Below, in pieces: positions 16,530 to 27,023 of a stretch of 64,000 nucleotides of DNA. The stretch is from Flavisolibacter longurius. GTDB taxonomy: Bacteria; Bacteroidota; Bacteroidia; Chitinophagales; Chitinophagaceae. Every line of letters begins with the position of its first letter. Positions within the stretch are counted from its first letter, which is position 1. The notes beneath the pieces were generated by a model. The model had not been told where the DNA came from. It was given only the letters and a program-made list of their open reading frames with translations, and searched no databases. The position numbers were made by a program, and so were the translations under genes. The stretch covers positions 1 through 64,000 of the forward strand of contig JACJGO010000002.1 of assembly GCA_014163555.1 (NCBI GenBank), read 5' to 3'.

Positions 16530-18479
16530 TCACGTCGCCGGTTTGTAGGTATTGTTCTTCCGGTTCAGATCGGGCAGTTTTTTATCGGGGTCAATAACCA
16601 CTTCGGTGATCTTGCTTTCGGGATAGACATAAAACGTTGCTTCGCTTCCCTTCATCCACGATTCCACCGGAACGGTGATAGTGTGCACCTTACCGTTGGC
16701 TTCTTTTACCTGAACCGGCACCGGCATGGCCATCTGCTCCAGGTTGTGCAGGGTAATGGCAACGCCTTGCTCAATCTTGGTGCTGGTAGGCGTTACGCTT
16801 CTTACGGCTACATCCAGTTTGTAGTTGTTCAGCACCCAGGCCCGCCAGAACCAGGCAAGGTCTTCGCCGGCTGCATTTTCCATGGTGCGGAAAAAGTCCC
16901 AGGGAGTTGGGTGCTTGTACGCCCAGGCCTTGATGTATTCACGAAAGGCGGCATCAAAACGTTCGCGGCCCAATACCACATCCCGCAGGGCGGTCAGCAT
17001 CTGTGCCGGTTTTTCGTAGGCCGCGATGCCCAGGTTCACTTCCATAATCTGATCGGGCTTGGTATAGAGGGCTTCCATTTTATCGCTGAAAACATAACGC
17101 ACCAGATCATCGCCGCTGAAATACGAAAACCCGGCAAATTCACCCTTGTTAAAGGCCTTTGTTGAAAGGCCGTTGATGAATGTATTAAAGCCCTCGTCCA
17201 TCCAGGCATATTTCCGCTCGTTGGTACCCACAATCATGGGAAACCAGATATGCCCGAACTCGTGGTCTGTTACTCCCCAGAGGTCAGCGCCGGCGGACAT
17301 GTAGCTGCAGAATACAATCCCGGGGTATTCCATTCCGCCCACAATACCCGCTACGTTAATGGCAGTTGGGTAGGGATACGAAAACCATTTTTCGGAATAA
17401 TGTTCAATGGAAGCTTTGACAAATTCGGTGCTGCGCTGCCAGCCATTTGTTTTGATGCTTTCCACCGGGTAGGCGCTCATCGCCAGCGACTTCTTTCCAT
17501 CGGGAAGATTGATGCGGGCTGCGTCCAGCACAAAAGCCCGGGAAGCGCCAAAGGCTATGTCTCTTGCATTCTGCATACGGAAACGCCAGGAGAGATTACC
17601 GCCGGAGGGCCGGCTCTTTGCATCGGTTACTTCGTTGGCGGCACGAATGGGTACTGTTTTGTCGCTGGCCCGAGCCTGCGCCAGCCGGGAGACTTGCGTG
17701 GATGTATACACGTCTTTTTCATTTACCAGTTCACCGGAACCCACGATGATCAGGTTGGCCGGTGCGGTAATGGTATAATCAAAATCGCCATACTCAAGAT
17801 AGAACTCACCGGCGCCCAGGTAAGGAAGGGTGTTCCAGCCCTGCTGATCATCGTACACACACATGCGGGGATACCACTGGGCAATGGTGTACACCCAACC
17901 GTTCTTTGTTTTCAGCCGGCCCATGCGGTCGGTGCCGTATTCGGGAACGGTGAACTCAAAGGCAATGGAAAGCACTGCTTTTTTACCGCCGGCTTTCAGG
18001 GCTTCCTGCAGCCAAACCTGCAGGCGGGTGTCGCTGGTGATGGTTTTCGGCGTGTATTTTTTCCCGTCCACATCCACCGAAACTGATTTGATTACATGTC
18101 CCTGGGTAAAACCGGCATTGGCATACCGGCCGCCGCCGGGAGCCGACGAGCTGCCGGTGCCGCGGGAATCGGCCCGAAAGATGTTCTGGTCCAGCTGCAG
18201 CCAGAGATAGTTCAGGGCATCCGGACTGTTGTTGGTATAGGTGATGTCCACCGTGCCGGAGATCTTGTGCTGGGCCGTATCCAGCGCAACGGCCAGTTTA
18301 TAGTCGGCGTGGTTTTGCCAGTACTGTGGTCCCGGCGAGCCATTGGCCGAGCGGTACACCGTGCCGCTGTTGGGATAAAAATCAAGGGCGAAAAGTTCCT
18401 TTGGGTTAAACTTCGAAGTCTGTGCAAAAGCGGCCAGCAAACTAAAGCTTGCCAGGAACAACAGGGAGATTCGTTTCAT
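16530..18479 (-). CDS. M1 family zinc metallopeptidase
   Basis: A 649-residue secreted aminopeptidase-type protein. It starts with a signal peptide ([19 protein letters not shown]) at the ATG at 18479; an ORF extension upstream runs through a repeat and is rejected. The zinc site is HEFGH with the third ligand in MDEGFNTF, and GGMEYPG is the exopeptidase (GAMEN-like) substrate loop. The C-terminal part ends in beta-rich repeats. It probably trims peptides in the periplasm or at the cell surface. Bacteroidota often have several such paralogues. Confidence 0.9.
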   Translation of the reverse strand: MKRISLLFLASFSLLAAFAQTSKFNPKELFALDFYPNSGTVYRSANGSPGPQYWQNHADYKLAVALDTAQHKISGTVDITYTNNSPDALNYLWLQLDQNIFRADSRGTGSSSAPGGGRYANAGFTQGHVIKSVSVDVDGKKYTPKTITSDTRLQVWLQEALKAGGKKAVLSIAFEFTVPEYGTDRMGRLKTKNGWVYTIAQWYPRMCVYDDQQGWNTLPYLGAGEFYLEYGDFDYTITAPANLIIVGSGELVNEKDVYTSTQVSRLAQARASDKTVPIRAANEVTDAKSRPSGGNLSWRFRMQNARDIAFGASRAFVLDAARINLPDGKKSLAMSAYPVESIKTNGWQRSTEFVKASIEHYSEKWFSYPYPTAINVAGIVGGMEYPGIVFCSYMSAGADLWGVTDHEFGHIWFPMIVGTNERKYAWMDEGFNTFINGLSTKAFNKGEFAGFSYFSGDDLVRYVFSDKMEALYTKPDQIMEVNLGIAAYEKPAQMLTALRDVVLGRERFDAAFREYIKAWAYKHPTPWDFFRTMENAAGEDLAWFWRAWVLNNYKLDVAVRSVTPTSTKIEQGVAITLHNLEQMAMPVPVQVKEANGKVHTITVPVESWMKGSEATFYVYPESKITEVVIDPDKKLPDLNRKNNTYKPAT

Positions 18480-18533
18480 CAGGTTAAATACTTTATACGT
18501 AAATGAGAAAAGAAGCCATTGCACAAAAGCCGG

Positions 18534-18597
18534 GTGGTGAGTGGTCAGTGGTGAATGGTGAGTAACTACATTTTTTACCACTGACCACTCACCACTT
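18534..18597. repeat. period-7 word palindrome with 19-bp perfect arms
   Basis: Left arm units GTGGTGA, GTGGTCA and two more (18534-18561); right arm ACCACTG, ACCACTC, ACCACTT (18577-18597). Bases 18534-18552 and 18577-18595 are exact reverse complements. The same word family recurs at 34816-34928. It lies between the M1 peptidase start and the nucleotidyltransferase stop. Confidence 0.85.
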
Positions 18598-18658
18598 ACG
18601 GAGGATATTTATAAAACGGCTTGTTGTTTCAACTATAAAATTATGCCCGGGCAAATGT

Positions 18659-19366
18659 TCAGGGAAACATTGCTTCGGCAATGGCCACACTTTCCGGTTT
18701 GCCCACATCGATCACTTTGTTCTCAGTATGATCGTAGCCCGCAATTTTGTACTGCGGTGCCATGGAAAGATAAACATCGATCAGCGAGAACTTGCCCGTT
18801 TGTGTGATGGCGTCAAAAACTGTGGGCTCAAAAATGGCGATGCCGCTGTACGCTTTCTGGATGTAGTCATCGGCCTGCACGGCAATGCGTTCAATCAGTG
18901 CCGGTGCCGTGTTTCGCCAGCCGCACAGCCGGTTGTATTCATTGAAAAGAAGATACCGGGAGGTAGGCCGGTCGCTTACGGCCAGCGAAACGTCGGCGCC
19001 TTGCTGCTGGTGAAAATGGAGGAAAGCCTTGAGGTTGGTATCCGTCAGGATATCGACATTGAGGGTTAAAAAGGTGCCGTCCTGCAGGTGCTCTCTGGCT
19101 TTGAGAAGGCCGCCACCGGTTTCCAGCACTTCATCTTTCTCATCGCTAATAATGATATTGCTCCCCCAGCCGGCCGCCTTTTCAATGGCCTCAACAATCT
19201 GGTCGGCAAAATGGTGCACATTCACCACCACATCAGTGATGCCGTATTGCTGCAGGTATTCAACATTTCGTTGTAAAAGGGATTTCCCGTTCACGACGGC
19301 AAGGGCTTTCGGGTGCTTGTCGGTCCAGGGTTTAAAACGGGTACCCAAACCGGCGGAAAAAATCAT
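18659..19366 (-). CDS. MurU-like sugar-1-phosphate nucleotidyltransferase
   Basis: A ~235-residue nucleotidyltransferase. The pyrophosphorylase signature IFSAGLGTRFKPWTD is at the N-terminus, with HPKALAVVNGKSLLQ, VVVNVHHFADQ and the metal-binding LNVDILTD. In Pseudomonas, MurU makes UDP-MurNAc from MurNAc-1-phosphate made by AmgK; here the next gene upstream on the strand encodes an AmgK-like kinase, so amino-sugar recycling is likely. The start is uncertain: ATG 19366, TTG 19375, or ATG 19453, the last adding a low-complexity glycine/proline-rich leader that looks like translated repeat. Confidence 0.82.
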   Translation of the reverse strand: MIFSAGLGTRFKPWTDKHPKALAVVNGKSLLQRNVEYLQQYGITDVVVNVHHFADQIVEAIEKAAGWGSNIIISDEKDEVLETGGGLLKAREHLQDGTFLTLNVDILTDTNLKAFLHFHQQQGADVSLAVSDRPTSRYLLFNEYNRLCGWRNTAPALIERIAVQADDYIQKAYSGIAIFEPTVFDAITQTGKFSLIDVYLSMAPQYKIAGYDHTENKVIDVGKPESVAIAEAMFP

Positions 19367-19511
19367 GGCTCGCAAACCAGCCCCCACTCTACCCAATGGG
19401 GGATTGCCATTCGCACCAACCTCGCCTTCGGCTACTCTATTTTCTTGATTCATTGATTTCTAAATTCAGTCATCAGACTATAAGCTGCAAGCAAATATTA
19501 ATCCTTTTCCA

Positions 19512-21026
19512 TTAAACGGTAGCCGGGCTTTGTGCAGCGCCATTCCCTTCTTGAGGTGCGGGAGGGCTCGGTAAAGGATTCTTCCATCCCTTTGCTTCCT
19601 GCTCACGGTGGCAGAGTTCTACCTTTACTTTGTATTTGCTGCGCAGGTGCCTGGCCATGGCATCGGCCGAATACACGGAGCGATGCTGCCCGCCGGTGCA
19701 GCCAAAGTTGATAGCCAGGTGATCGAACCCACGCTTGATGTATTCTTCTACGGTAATGTCAACAATGTCAAACACGCTGTTTAAAAAATCCTGTATACGG
19801 GTTTGCCGTTCCAGGTATTCCATTACCGGCCGGTCGCGGCCATGAATTTCCTTGTACTCGGGATAACGTCCCGGGTTGTCGATGCCGCGGCAGTCGAAAA
19901 CAAAACCGCCACCGTGAATGCTGTTGTCTTCGGGTATGCCTTTCCGGTAGGAGAACGAGCAAACCTTTACTACCAGTGGTGTGCTTTCATCGGCCTGGAT
20001 GGGAGTAAACCGTTCAATCACTTCATCGGTGATGCACAACTGCAGCACCTTTTTAAACTCCGGTACGGAAATGCCCATGCTGTTATTCTCCACAAACCAC
20101 TTCAGGTTTTTGAGGGCCTGCGGAATGCTGGTCAGAAACTGGGCCTTCCGTTCAAACAGGCCGCGAAACCCGTAAGCGCCCAGCACCTGCAATAGCCGTA
20201 TCAACACAAACCCGTTGTACTGGCTGCGAAACACATCACGGTCGACACCATTTTCCACCACGGCTTCAAAATGATCAATGTAGCGTTCCAGCAACGTGTC
20301 TTTCCATTCATCCGGAAGGTTGGCCCGGGCCTGCCAAAGCATGCTGGCCACATCGTATTGCGGTGCCCCTTTCATGCCGCCCTGGTAGTCGATAAAATTC
20401 ACCGTCTTATCACCGCTTACCATAATGTTCCGGCTCTGGCAATCGCGGAACATAAAGTATTTGTATTCGGTATGCGTAAGGTAAGTGCTCAGCGCTTCAA
20501 AATCATCAATCAGGCTTTGTTTATCGTAAGGCTTGCGCAGGGCATCCAGAAAATAAAATTTAAAATAAAGCAGGTCAGCCATGATGGCCTGTTTGCCAAA
20601 TTCTTTGTTGGTCAGACATTTTTCATAATTCAGTCCGTCGTCGCCTTTTACCTGCAGCCTTGCCAGTTGCTTCAGGCTTTCGTCGAAAAGGTCGTACACT
20701 TCCTGCGTGTACCCTTTTTCTTCGAGCACATCCAGTAACGACACGTCGCCCAGGTCTTCCTGCAGGTAGATGGTCTTGTCATAGCTAACGGCTACTACTT
20801 CCGGTACAGGTAATGCTTTACTTCGAAATTGGTCGGAGAAATAAACAAAGGTTTCATTCTCGGCCACATTCAACCCATAGGTACCGATAACCGTTTCCCC
20901 GGCCTTATTGTGCAACCGGAAATACCGCCTGTCGCTGCCCGACTGGGGCAACACATCTACCCTTGCCGGCTCCTGTCCACACCAGCTTTTGTATAATATC
21001 GAAACCGCATTAATTAATTCCTGCAT
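19512..21026 (-). CDS. AmgK-like phosphotransferase fused to a RapZ C-terminal domain
   Basis: A 504-residue two-domain protein. Residues ~1-335 are an aminoglycoside-phosphotransferase-fold kinase: SDRRYFRL (nucleotide loop), catalytic loop FRDCQSRNIM (194-200) and metal Asp213 in FIDYQGG, as in AmgK. Residues ~345-485 match the RapZ C-terminal domain, including SFSYRKGIP, VFDCRGIDNP and GCTGGQHRSV (442-451), the part that senses glucosamine-6-phosphate in E. coli RapZ. The C-terminal tail (NPLPSPPAPQEGNG) looks like translated repeat. With the MurU-like gene downstream (59-145 bases, depending on that gene's start codon), it suggests coupled cell-wall sugar phosphorylation and sensing. Confidence 0.87.
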   Translation of the reverse strand: MQELINAVSILYKSWCGQEPARVDVLPQSGSDRRYFRLHNKAGETVIGTYGLNVAENETFVYFSDQFRSKALPVPEVVAVSYDKTIYLQEDLGDVSLLDVLEEKGYTQEVYDLFDESLKQLARLQVKGDDGLNYEKCLTNKEFGKQAIMADLLYFKFYFLDALRKPYDKQSLIDDFEALSTYLTHTEYKYFMFRDCQSRNIMVSGDKTVNFIDYQGGMKGAPQYDVASMLWQARANLPDEWKDTLLERYIDHFEAVVENGVDRDVFRSQYNGFVLIRLLQVLGAYGFRGLFERKAQFLTSIPQALKNLKWFVENNSMGISVPEFKKVLQLCITDEVIERFTPIQADESTPLVVKVCSFSYRKGIPEDNSIHGGGFVFDCRGIDNPGRYPEYKEIHGRDRPVMEYLERQTRIQDFLNSVFDIVDITVEEYIKRGFDHLAINFGCTGGQHRSVYSADAMARHLRSKYKVKVELCHREQEAKGWKNPLPSPPAPQEGNGAAQSPATV

Positions 21027-21131
21027 CTGACAAAAATAATAGGCAATCAGCCAGCAGCAATGGCAGGCAGGAGCTGTTTTCTTTTTTTAGCAAAAACGCT
21101 GGCAGTCGCTACGGGTTACTATAGAAAGGAA

Positions 21132-21161
21132 AAGGGCCGGTCAGCAAAATGACCGGCCCTT
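21132..21161 (-). terminator. bidirectional-type hairpin
   Basis: Twelve-base perfect stem AAGGGCCGGTCA / TGACCGGCCCTT with a six-base loop, between the minus-strand T9SS gene end (21205) and the fusion gene start (21026). It most likely terminates the T9SS gene. Confidence 0.75.
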
Positions 21162-21204
21162 CGAACCACGTATTGAAAGAAGCGTTTCTTATTACCAGAA
21201 ATGC

Positions 21205-24200
21205 TTACTGAAGAATAAATTTCAAAAGACTTACATCTTCAAAAGTAACTAATCGTACCACATAGGTGCCCTTGCCATACTGTGATAGATTGGCCATCCG
21301 GATTGCATTGGCGCCTTTCTGCACCTGCACTTTTTGGCTGCTCACTACTTTCCCAGCCACATCCATCAGGTCAATTGTAACGATTTCATTGCGGTTACTG
21401 GTGACGTTTAAAACGGCCTGGCTGTGTGCCGGATTCGGGAAAAGAGAAACAGATGGTTGCTCTTTGGCCTGTACCGTAACAATGCTGCTGTAGGTAAAGC
21501 TTCCATTCTCATCTACCTGCTTAATCCGGTAGCAATATTTCTGCTCACGGGCTGTAACATCCGTAAATACATACTGGTTTTCTGCTGCATTCACAGGAGA
21601 ATAATTAACCACACCCACCGGTTCATACCGCGAACAATCGGCACTTCTTTCCACAACATACTGCTTCACCTGTTGTTCCGATGCCACTACCCATTTCACC
21701 TGGTTCCCGGTTGCTGATTTTTGAGCGGCTATGCTGAGGAAACGAACAGGGAGAGTGATCTCGTTCACGGTTAAAGCAGCAGCGGCCGTTGCAACGGGAC
21801 AGCCCGAAAAATCATTGGCTTCCACCACAAGGTTATAAGTGCCGGGTGTGGTGAAGGCTCGGGTTGTTAAAGACAGATTACTGCTACCCGGCGCCTGTGT
21901 GCCGGCATACGTAACACCGGATGCCGCATGAATCACCGAATACCACAAACCGGTTTGAATATTGCCGACCGTATAGGTTTGGGTTTGTCCCTGCTGAATG
22001 GCAGACGTTGGCGGATTGATGGTTGGAGAAGCCGGCGCACTACAGGTAACGGTTCTTTCTGCTATTGCCGCACTGCAATCTATTTTTTCGGTACCTGTTG
22101 CTCCGGATTGAAACGTAACCGTTAATTTACCACCATTGTAAAACGGCTCTGCAGAGGTGATACTCCAGGCGATGTTTGACCCGGTGGTATTCAGTGTTTG
22201 TGAGCCTACCAATGCACCATCCAGGTATAACCTTACAACACTTCCGGTTGTTGTTACATTCACCGTTCCGCCAGCCGTGTACGGAGCGGTTGTTCCGTAA
22301 GAGGCGGCACCAAAACTTGCACAGGCAGTTGTTACTGCTGCCACGGTAACGGCGGCAGATGCGGCACTGGCTGTTCCGCATGAACCTGAAGAAACCGTTG
22401 TGGCCGTATACGTATCCGTAGCTAGCAGTGCCGGTACGGTAACCGACCAGGCCCCGTTTGCATCGGCTGTTGTGGTCCATGGTCCGGCGGCGGTGCCTGC
22501 GGTTTTGTTAATCCTGATACTGGCATTGGCGGCCGATGTACCGCTGATTGTAGTTCCACCTTCCTGTAATTTATTGCCAGGAGCGGTAATAATGGGCGGT
22601 GTGTTATAACAATGAACAGATGTGGTGTTATAAACAGCACACGTATTGGATGCATTGGTACCCAGATAAATGGCAATGTTATCGGTTGCCCGTAGCTGGA
22701 GATTTTCAAACAGGTACGAAGTCGTGTTTGCCGGAATGGAAACGGAGTTGATCAGTTTTCCACCGATAAACAGGTAAGCCCTTTGCAAACTTGCACTGGC
22801 AGGAACTGACCCGGATATCGAAGTATGGAAAGGATAGATCACAGCAGGGAACGTGATGCCGGTGCTTTGTGTCAGAGGCGCTACTGCGGAAGATCCTGTT
22901 GTAATACAGGTGAAAACCGGCGTGGAAGAACAACCATTCCCGGTTAAAATGACCATATATGTACCGCCACTCAAATTACCCGAACCTCCGGAACAAGCCC
23001 ACCAGGTAAATGACGTGGGGGTGTAGGTCATGTTGGCATCGTTGGCGTTTTGCAACGTCATGCTGGTGCCATCGAATTTATAAATTTCGGCCCTGGTAGC
23101 GCCGGTTGTCATGCTGCCACAAATTCCTTTACTGCTGGACTGCGTTAATACAGAAGGATTAATGGTTGCGGCACAACTGGAATAAACACTTGCTGAATAC
23201 AAACACTCCGATTCGCCAGCGCCTACCGCCCTGGCTGCATATGCTTCACCGGTGCTAACCGTTACACCGGCTATGCTCCAGCTGGCACCGGAAGCTACCG
23301 GCGCAGACGTTGCTGCCACAAAGGTCCATACCCCGGCCACCTGTTTGTACAGATTGATCGTAGCGGAAGTTTGTCCACCGGAAGCAGCCGTCCATGTACC
23401 GGATATGGTTACATTACTGCCTTGCGTAATCGTACTTGTAATGGTTGGTGTTGACGTGCATTGGCCGAACGTATTCGTTGTGCTTCCACTGAGCTCATTT
23501 AAACTCACTCCCGGACTTCCGCCAAGGGCCGCCATCCAGGCATCAGCCGTCAATGCATAATTGCCATCGTTCACCCCAAAGACATCGGACCGATTCCCTT
23601 GCAAAGCTGATGTGGGAGAGCTTACCGTAGTAGCCACCATTCTGAATTTATTGCTGGCAATGATTTGATGTAAGCCTGTGAATTGTGCGATGGGCAGATA
23701 AAAATCAAAGAAGTAATCCGCATCGTTATGGGTGGTGGACAACGCTTTGGAGACCTGGTAGTTATTGTTTTCAACGGCATGCTGTTGCACTATACTGCTT
23801 CCAGCCTTGCCGTCCACTTCGTACAGGACCACACGGGTTGTATTGCCTGTCATCAGCACCAATTCCCACTCAAAACCGGGGTTTCCATTGCCCGATGTTG
23901 TAGGCGCAATATAATTCGGGTCTGCCTGCGAACCGGTGTTACCGGCTCTCATATCGGCATCAATTAACACGCTATACGCTTTGGCTCCTGAACTGATTCC
24001 ACTGACGCGGAGACGGAACAGTAAATTGTTGCCATCAAAATGCAACATCATCCCGGTTTCGTCAGTTGGCGTTGTTACCAGGTCGGTAAAGCTACCCGTG
24101 GCGCCTGTTTTTAAATCACCAACAGGTTCCGAAAAAGGAAGTCTCACCACTTTAAAAGGAATACGACTTTCTGCAACATCATTGCTGATAAATCCATTGG

Positions 24201-24348
24201 TGGTAGCAGCGGTAAAACCATTGGCTCCGGGATCAAGGACGGCATTCACAGCATGACGCTTTATAATCTGTCCGGGAAGTTGTGCAAAAGCAAAATTGGA
24301 AACGAAAAATACGGCCGTAGCCGCCAAACAGCGCAGGAGGTTTCTCAT
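21205..24348 (-). CDS. T9SS-exported surface protein with sorting domain
   Basis: A 1047-residue protein with a signal peptide (LRCLAATAVFFVSNFAFAQ), a large low-identity beta-rich middle containing Ig-like/adhesin-type segments (GTTAPYTAGGTVNVTTTGS and similar, Thr/Ser/Gly-rich), a conserved stretch LPVRFLSIAAQKSATGNQVKW and a C-terminal Por secretion tail (SLFPNPAHSQAVLNV...GTYVVRLV). The tail directs passage through the type IX secretion system and anchoring on the surface. Function of the body is unknown; adhesion is an inference. It occupies the place after atpA. Confidence 0.85.
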   Translation of the reverse strand: MRNLLRCLAATAVFFVSNFAFAQLPGQIIKRHAVNAVLDPGANGFTAATTNGFISNDVAESRIPFKVVRLPFSEPVGDLKTGATGSFTDLVTTPTDETGMMLHFDGNNLLFRLRVSGISSGAKAYSVLIDADMRAGNTGSQADPNYIAPTTSGNGNPGFEWELVLMTGNTTRVVLYEVDGKAGSSIVQQHAVENNNYQVSKALSTTHNDADYFFDFYLPIAQFTGLHQIIASNKFRMVATTVSSPTSALQGNRSDVFGVNDGNYALTADAWMAALGGSPGVSLNELSGSTTNTFGQCTSTPTITSTITQGSNVTISGTWTAASGGQTSATINLYKQVAGVWTFVAATSAPVASGASWSIAGVTVSTGEAYAARAVGAGESECLYSASVYSSCAATINPSVLTQSSSKGICGSMTTGATRAEIYKFDGTSMTLQNANDANMTYTPTSFTWWACSGGSGNLSGGTYMVILTGNGCSSTPVFTCITTGSSAVAPLTQSTGITFPAVIYPFHTSISGSVPASASLQRAYLFIGGKLINSVSIPANTTSYLFENLQLRATDNIAIYLGTNASNTCAVYNTTSVHCYNTPPIITAPGNKLQEGGTTISGTSAANASIRINKTAGTAAGPWTTTADANGAWSVTVPALLATDTYTATTVSSGSCGTASAASAAVTVAAVTTACASFGAASYGTTAPYTAGGTVNVTTTGSVVRLYLDGALVGSQTLNTTGSNIAWSITSAEPFYNGGKLTVTFQSGATGTEKIDCSAAIAERTVTCSAPASPTINPPTSAIQQGQTQTYTVGNIQTGLWYSVIHAASGVTYAGTQAPGSSNLSLTTRAFTTPGTYNLVVEANDFSGCPVATAAAALTVNEITLPVRFLSIAAQKSATGNQVKWVVASEQQVKQYVVERSADCSRYEPVGVVNYSPVNAAENQYVFTDVTAREQKYCYRIKQVDENGSFTYSSIVTVQAKEQPSVSLFPNPAHSQAVLNVTSNRNEIVTIDLMDVAGKVVSSQKVQVQKGANAIRMANLSQYGKGTYVVRLVTFEDVSLLKFILQ

Positions 24349-24468
24349 ATCAGTTTATATTGGATTTCGAACTGGCCGTAAAAGAAATTCAAAAACCTCG
24401 TTGCATCAAACTTTCCCTTCCTTTTTTATGCATTCTTTCGTTGAACAGACAAAATATGCCGGTAAAGA

Positions 24469-24496
24469 AAAACCCCCTGCGCTAACAGAGGGTTTT
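24469..24496 (-). terminator. terminator after atpA
   Basis: AAAACCCCCTG pairs with CAGAGGGTTTT (10 of 11), directly downstream of the atpA stop on the minus strand. Confidence 0.75.
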
Positions 24497-24514
24497 CCTT
24501 TATTGAGATAAATG

Positions 24515-26101
24515 TTATCGTTTGTACTGTGCACTGATGTTGTTTGCCAATTCCACCATTTTGGCGATGCCATCTTCCGGCAATGCACCTTTTTTGAACT
24601 GGTTCAGTACTTCCGGATGTTTGTTTTCCATTTCCATCAGGAACTGCTCTTCAAACTCTTTTACCTTGTTTACCGGAACATCACGCAGCAAACCTTGTGT
24701 ACCCAAGTAGATGATGGCCACCTGCTTTTCTACTGGTACCGGGGCATACTGCGGCTGCTTCAGGATCTCCACGTTACGGGCACCTTTGTCCAGTACCAGT
24801 TTGGTAGCGGGGTCAAGGTCACCACCGAACTTAGAGAAGGCTTCCATCTCGCGGTAAAGGGCCTGGTCGAGCTTCAGCGTACCAGCCACTTTCTTCATCG
24901 ATTTGGTTTGCGCATTACCACCCACACGGCTAACCGAGATACCTACGTTGATCGCAGGACGGATACCAGCGTTAAAGAGGTTCGACTCCAGGAAGATCTG
25001 TCCGTCGGTGATAGAGATCACGTTCGTTGGAATGTATGCCGATACGTCACCAGCTTGTGTTTCGATGATCGGAAGGGCAGTTAAAGAACCACCACCTTTT
25101 ACCAGGTGACGGATGCTTTCCGGCAGGTCGTTCATCTGGCGGGCCACTTCGTCGTTGGCAATTACCTTGGCGGCACGTTCCAGCAAGCGGCTGTGGAGGT
25201 AGAATACGTCACCAGGATAGGCTTCGCGGCCCGGCGGACGGCGCAGCAGCAGCGATACTTCGCGGTAAGCCACGGCTTGCTTGGAAAGATCATCATAGAT
25301 GATCAGGGCAGGGCGTCCGGTGTCGCGGAAGAACTCACCGATAGCAGCACCCGCAAACGGAGCGTAGAACTGCAGCGGAGCGGGATCGGAGGCAGAAGCC
25401 GCAACGATGGTTGTGTATGACATGGCACCGGCATCCTGCAGGGTTTTCATCACACCCGCAATAGTCGATGCTTTCTGGCCAATGGCTACGTATATACAGT
25501 ATACAGGGTTACCTGCGTCGTAAAACTCTTTTTGGTTGATGATGGTATCGATACAAATTGCAGTCTTACCCGTTTGACGGTCGCCGATCACCAGCTCACG
25601 CTGACCACGGCCGATGGGAATCATCGCATCGATGGCCTTGATACCTGTTTGCAGCGGCTCTTTTACCGGCTCACGGAAAATTACACCAGGGGCTTTGCGC
25701 TCCAGCGGCATTTCGTAACGTTCGCCAGCAATGGGACCTTTACCATCAATCGGCTCACCCAGGGTATTTACCACGCGGCCAACCATGCCTTCGCCTACTT
25801 TAATAGAGGCGATCTGGCCGGTGCGACGCACTTTTGACCCCTCTTGCAAAGAACCCATCTCACCCATCAATACCGCACCCACGTTATCTTCTTCCAGGTT
25901 CAGGGCAATACCTTGAACACCGTTTTCAAATTCCACCAGTTCACCGGCACGAACGTTGCCCAGGCCGTAAACACGGGCAATCCCATCGCCCATTTGTAAA
26001 ACCGTTCCTACCTCTTCCAGGTCGGCACCGGCATTGAAACCGCTCAACTGCTGGCGCAGTATGGCACTGATCTCATCTGGTTTTATTTCAATATCTGCCA
26101 T
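24515..26101 (-). CDS. atpA: F1 ATP synthase subunit alpha
   Basis: A 528-residue F1 alpha subunit. The P-loop [10 protein letters not shown], the family signature [14 protein letters not shown] and the N-terminal crown region ([14 protein letters not shown]) are intact. It forms the alpha3beta3 hexamer of ATP synthase on the cytoplasmic face. ATG 26101 is chosen because the upstream frame runs into the promoter region. It has its own -7 element, is set off from atpH by a terminator, and is followed not by atpG but by a T9SS cargo gene. Confidence 0.97.
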   Translation of the reverse strand: MADIEIKPDEISAILRQQLSGFNAGADLEEVGTVLQMGDGIARVYGLGNVRAGELVEFENGVQGIALNLEEDNVGAVLMGEMGSLQEGSKVRRTGQIASIKVGEGMVGRVVNTLGEPIDGKGPIAGERYEMPLERKAPGVIFREPVKEPLQTGIKAIDAMIPIGRGQRELVIGDRQTGKTAICIDTIINQKEFYDAGNPVYCIYVAIGQKASTIAGVMKTLQDAGAMSYTTIVAASASDPAPLQFYAPFAGAAIGEFFRDTGRPALIIYDDLSKQAVAYREVSLLLRRPPGREAYPGDVFYLHSRLLERAAKVIANDEVARQMNDLPESIRHLVKGGGSLTALPIIETQAGDVSAYIPTNVISITDGQIFLESNLFNAGIRPAINVGISVSRVGGNAQTKSMKKVAGTLKLDQALYREMEAFSKFGGDLDPATKLVLDKGARNVEILKQPQYAPVPVEKQVAIIYLGTQGLLRDVPVNKVKEFEEQFLMEMENKHPEVLNQFKKGALPEDGIAKMVELANNISAQYKR

Positions 26102-26122
26102 TACACAAATTTTTAAGTGGCG

Positions 26123-26130
26123 CAAAGGTA
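26123..26130 (-). promoter_or_regulatory. -7 promoter element of atpA
   Basis: TACCTTTG on the minus strand, 21 bases before the atpA ATG, matches TAnnTTTG; a TTG about 23 bases upstream may be the -33 element. Indicates atpA is transcribed separately as well as by read-through. Confidence 0.6.
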
Positions 26131-26329
26131 AGTGTTCAGGGTGTTGTTTTTGCCAAAAAATACAAATATTTAAAGGGCAGAATGAAAAAGCACACCACCC
26201 TTAATTGTTGATGGAATTTTAGTGCGTATATCACACAACGAACAACTGTTTCGACGTTGGCTGTTTATATATAACCTGTATTTTTCTTCTTTCGCAAAGC
26301 GGAGAACTCACCTACCGCTATAAACAAAA

Positions 26330-26351
26330 CAGCCGGGTAAAAACCCGGCTG
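26330..26351 (-). terminator. hairpin between atpH and atpA
   Basis: CAGCCGGGT / ACCCGGCTG, nine-base perfect stem and AAAA loop, 25 bases after the atpH stop. Few T residues follow, so it may be an mRNA-stabilising end rather than a full terminator. Confidence 0.6.
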
Positions 26352-26375
26352 CTATATCATTGATCAGTTTATCTC

Positions 26376-26939
26376 TTACCGCACTTTGTACACAAAGTCG
26401 TTGTTCTCAAATTTCCGGGAAACCTGCTTCAGGTCATAAGAAATGCTGGCGTCCACCAGTTGATCGCCGGCCTGCAGGATGAAGCCACCAATGATGGCTG
26501 GATTTACCACTTCTTCCAACTCCAGTTTCTCAATATTGGTTGCCTTTTTTACCTGGTCGATAATAGAGGCTTTTACCGCATTGCTCACGGGCACGGCCGT
26601 TGTCAACTTTACAACCCGGATGCCTTTATAGTCTTTGTACTGGCTGATAAAAGCGGTGATGATTTCCGGCAGAAGTCCCTCACGGGTTTTGGTTGTCATC
26701 AGTCGTACAAAGGCCGTCGTCAGCTCGCTTACCTTACCGGCCGTAACGGCTTCGAGGGCTTTCAGCTTTGTTTCCGATTTTACAACCGGGCTACGAAGAA
26801 GATTTAAAAATTCACGGCTTCCTTTTGTCAGGCGCTGCAGGTACAGCATGTCGCTGTACACAGTTTCCAACTGGCCTTTCTCCACCGCGAAGTCAAGCAG
26901 TGATTTTGCGTATCGGGAAGCTACTCTGGGGTTTGGCAT
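26376..26939 (-). CDS. atpH: F1 ATP synthase subunit delta
   Basis: A 187-residue delta (OSCP) subunit that joins F1 to the peripheral stalk. The N-terminal domain begins PNPRVASRYAKSLLDFA and the conserved C-terminal segment VVNPAIIGGFILQAGDQLVDASI is present. ATG 26939 is used; upstream residues are encoded by the GAGC word array and are rejected. It follows atpF after an 84-base gap filled by that array. Confidence 0.95.
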   Translation of the reverse strand: MPNPRVASRYAKSLLDFAVEKGQLETVYSDMLYLQRLTKGSREFLNLLRSPVVKSETKLKALEAVTAGKVSELTTAFVRLMTTKTREGLLPEIITAFISQYKDYKGIRVVKLTTAVPVSNAVKASIIDQVKKATNIEKLELEEVVNPAIIGGFILQAGDQLVDASISYDLKQVSRKFENNDFVYKVR

Positions 26940-26958
26940 TGTGTATTCTTTTGGCAGC

Positions 26959-27016
26959 GAGCTTCGAGCAATGAGCCGTGAGCAAAAAGCTCGAAGCTCG
27001 GGGCTCAACGCTCAAC
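26959..27016. repeat. period-7 GAGC word palindrome in the atp operon
   Basis: Four GAGCnnn units on the left (26959-26986, e.g. GAGCTTC) and four GCTCnnn units on the right (26989-27016, e.g. GCTCAAC) separated by two bases. GAGCTTCGAGC and GCTCGAAGCTC pair perfectly. It fills the gap between atpF stop and atpH start. Confidence 0.85.
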
Positions 27017-27023
27017 GCTTTCT

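Noticed and set aside
18480-18581. N-terminal extension of the M1 peptidase
   Set aside because: It is translated word-palindrome sequence ([10 protein letters not shown]) ahead of a clear signal peptide starting at 18479.
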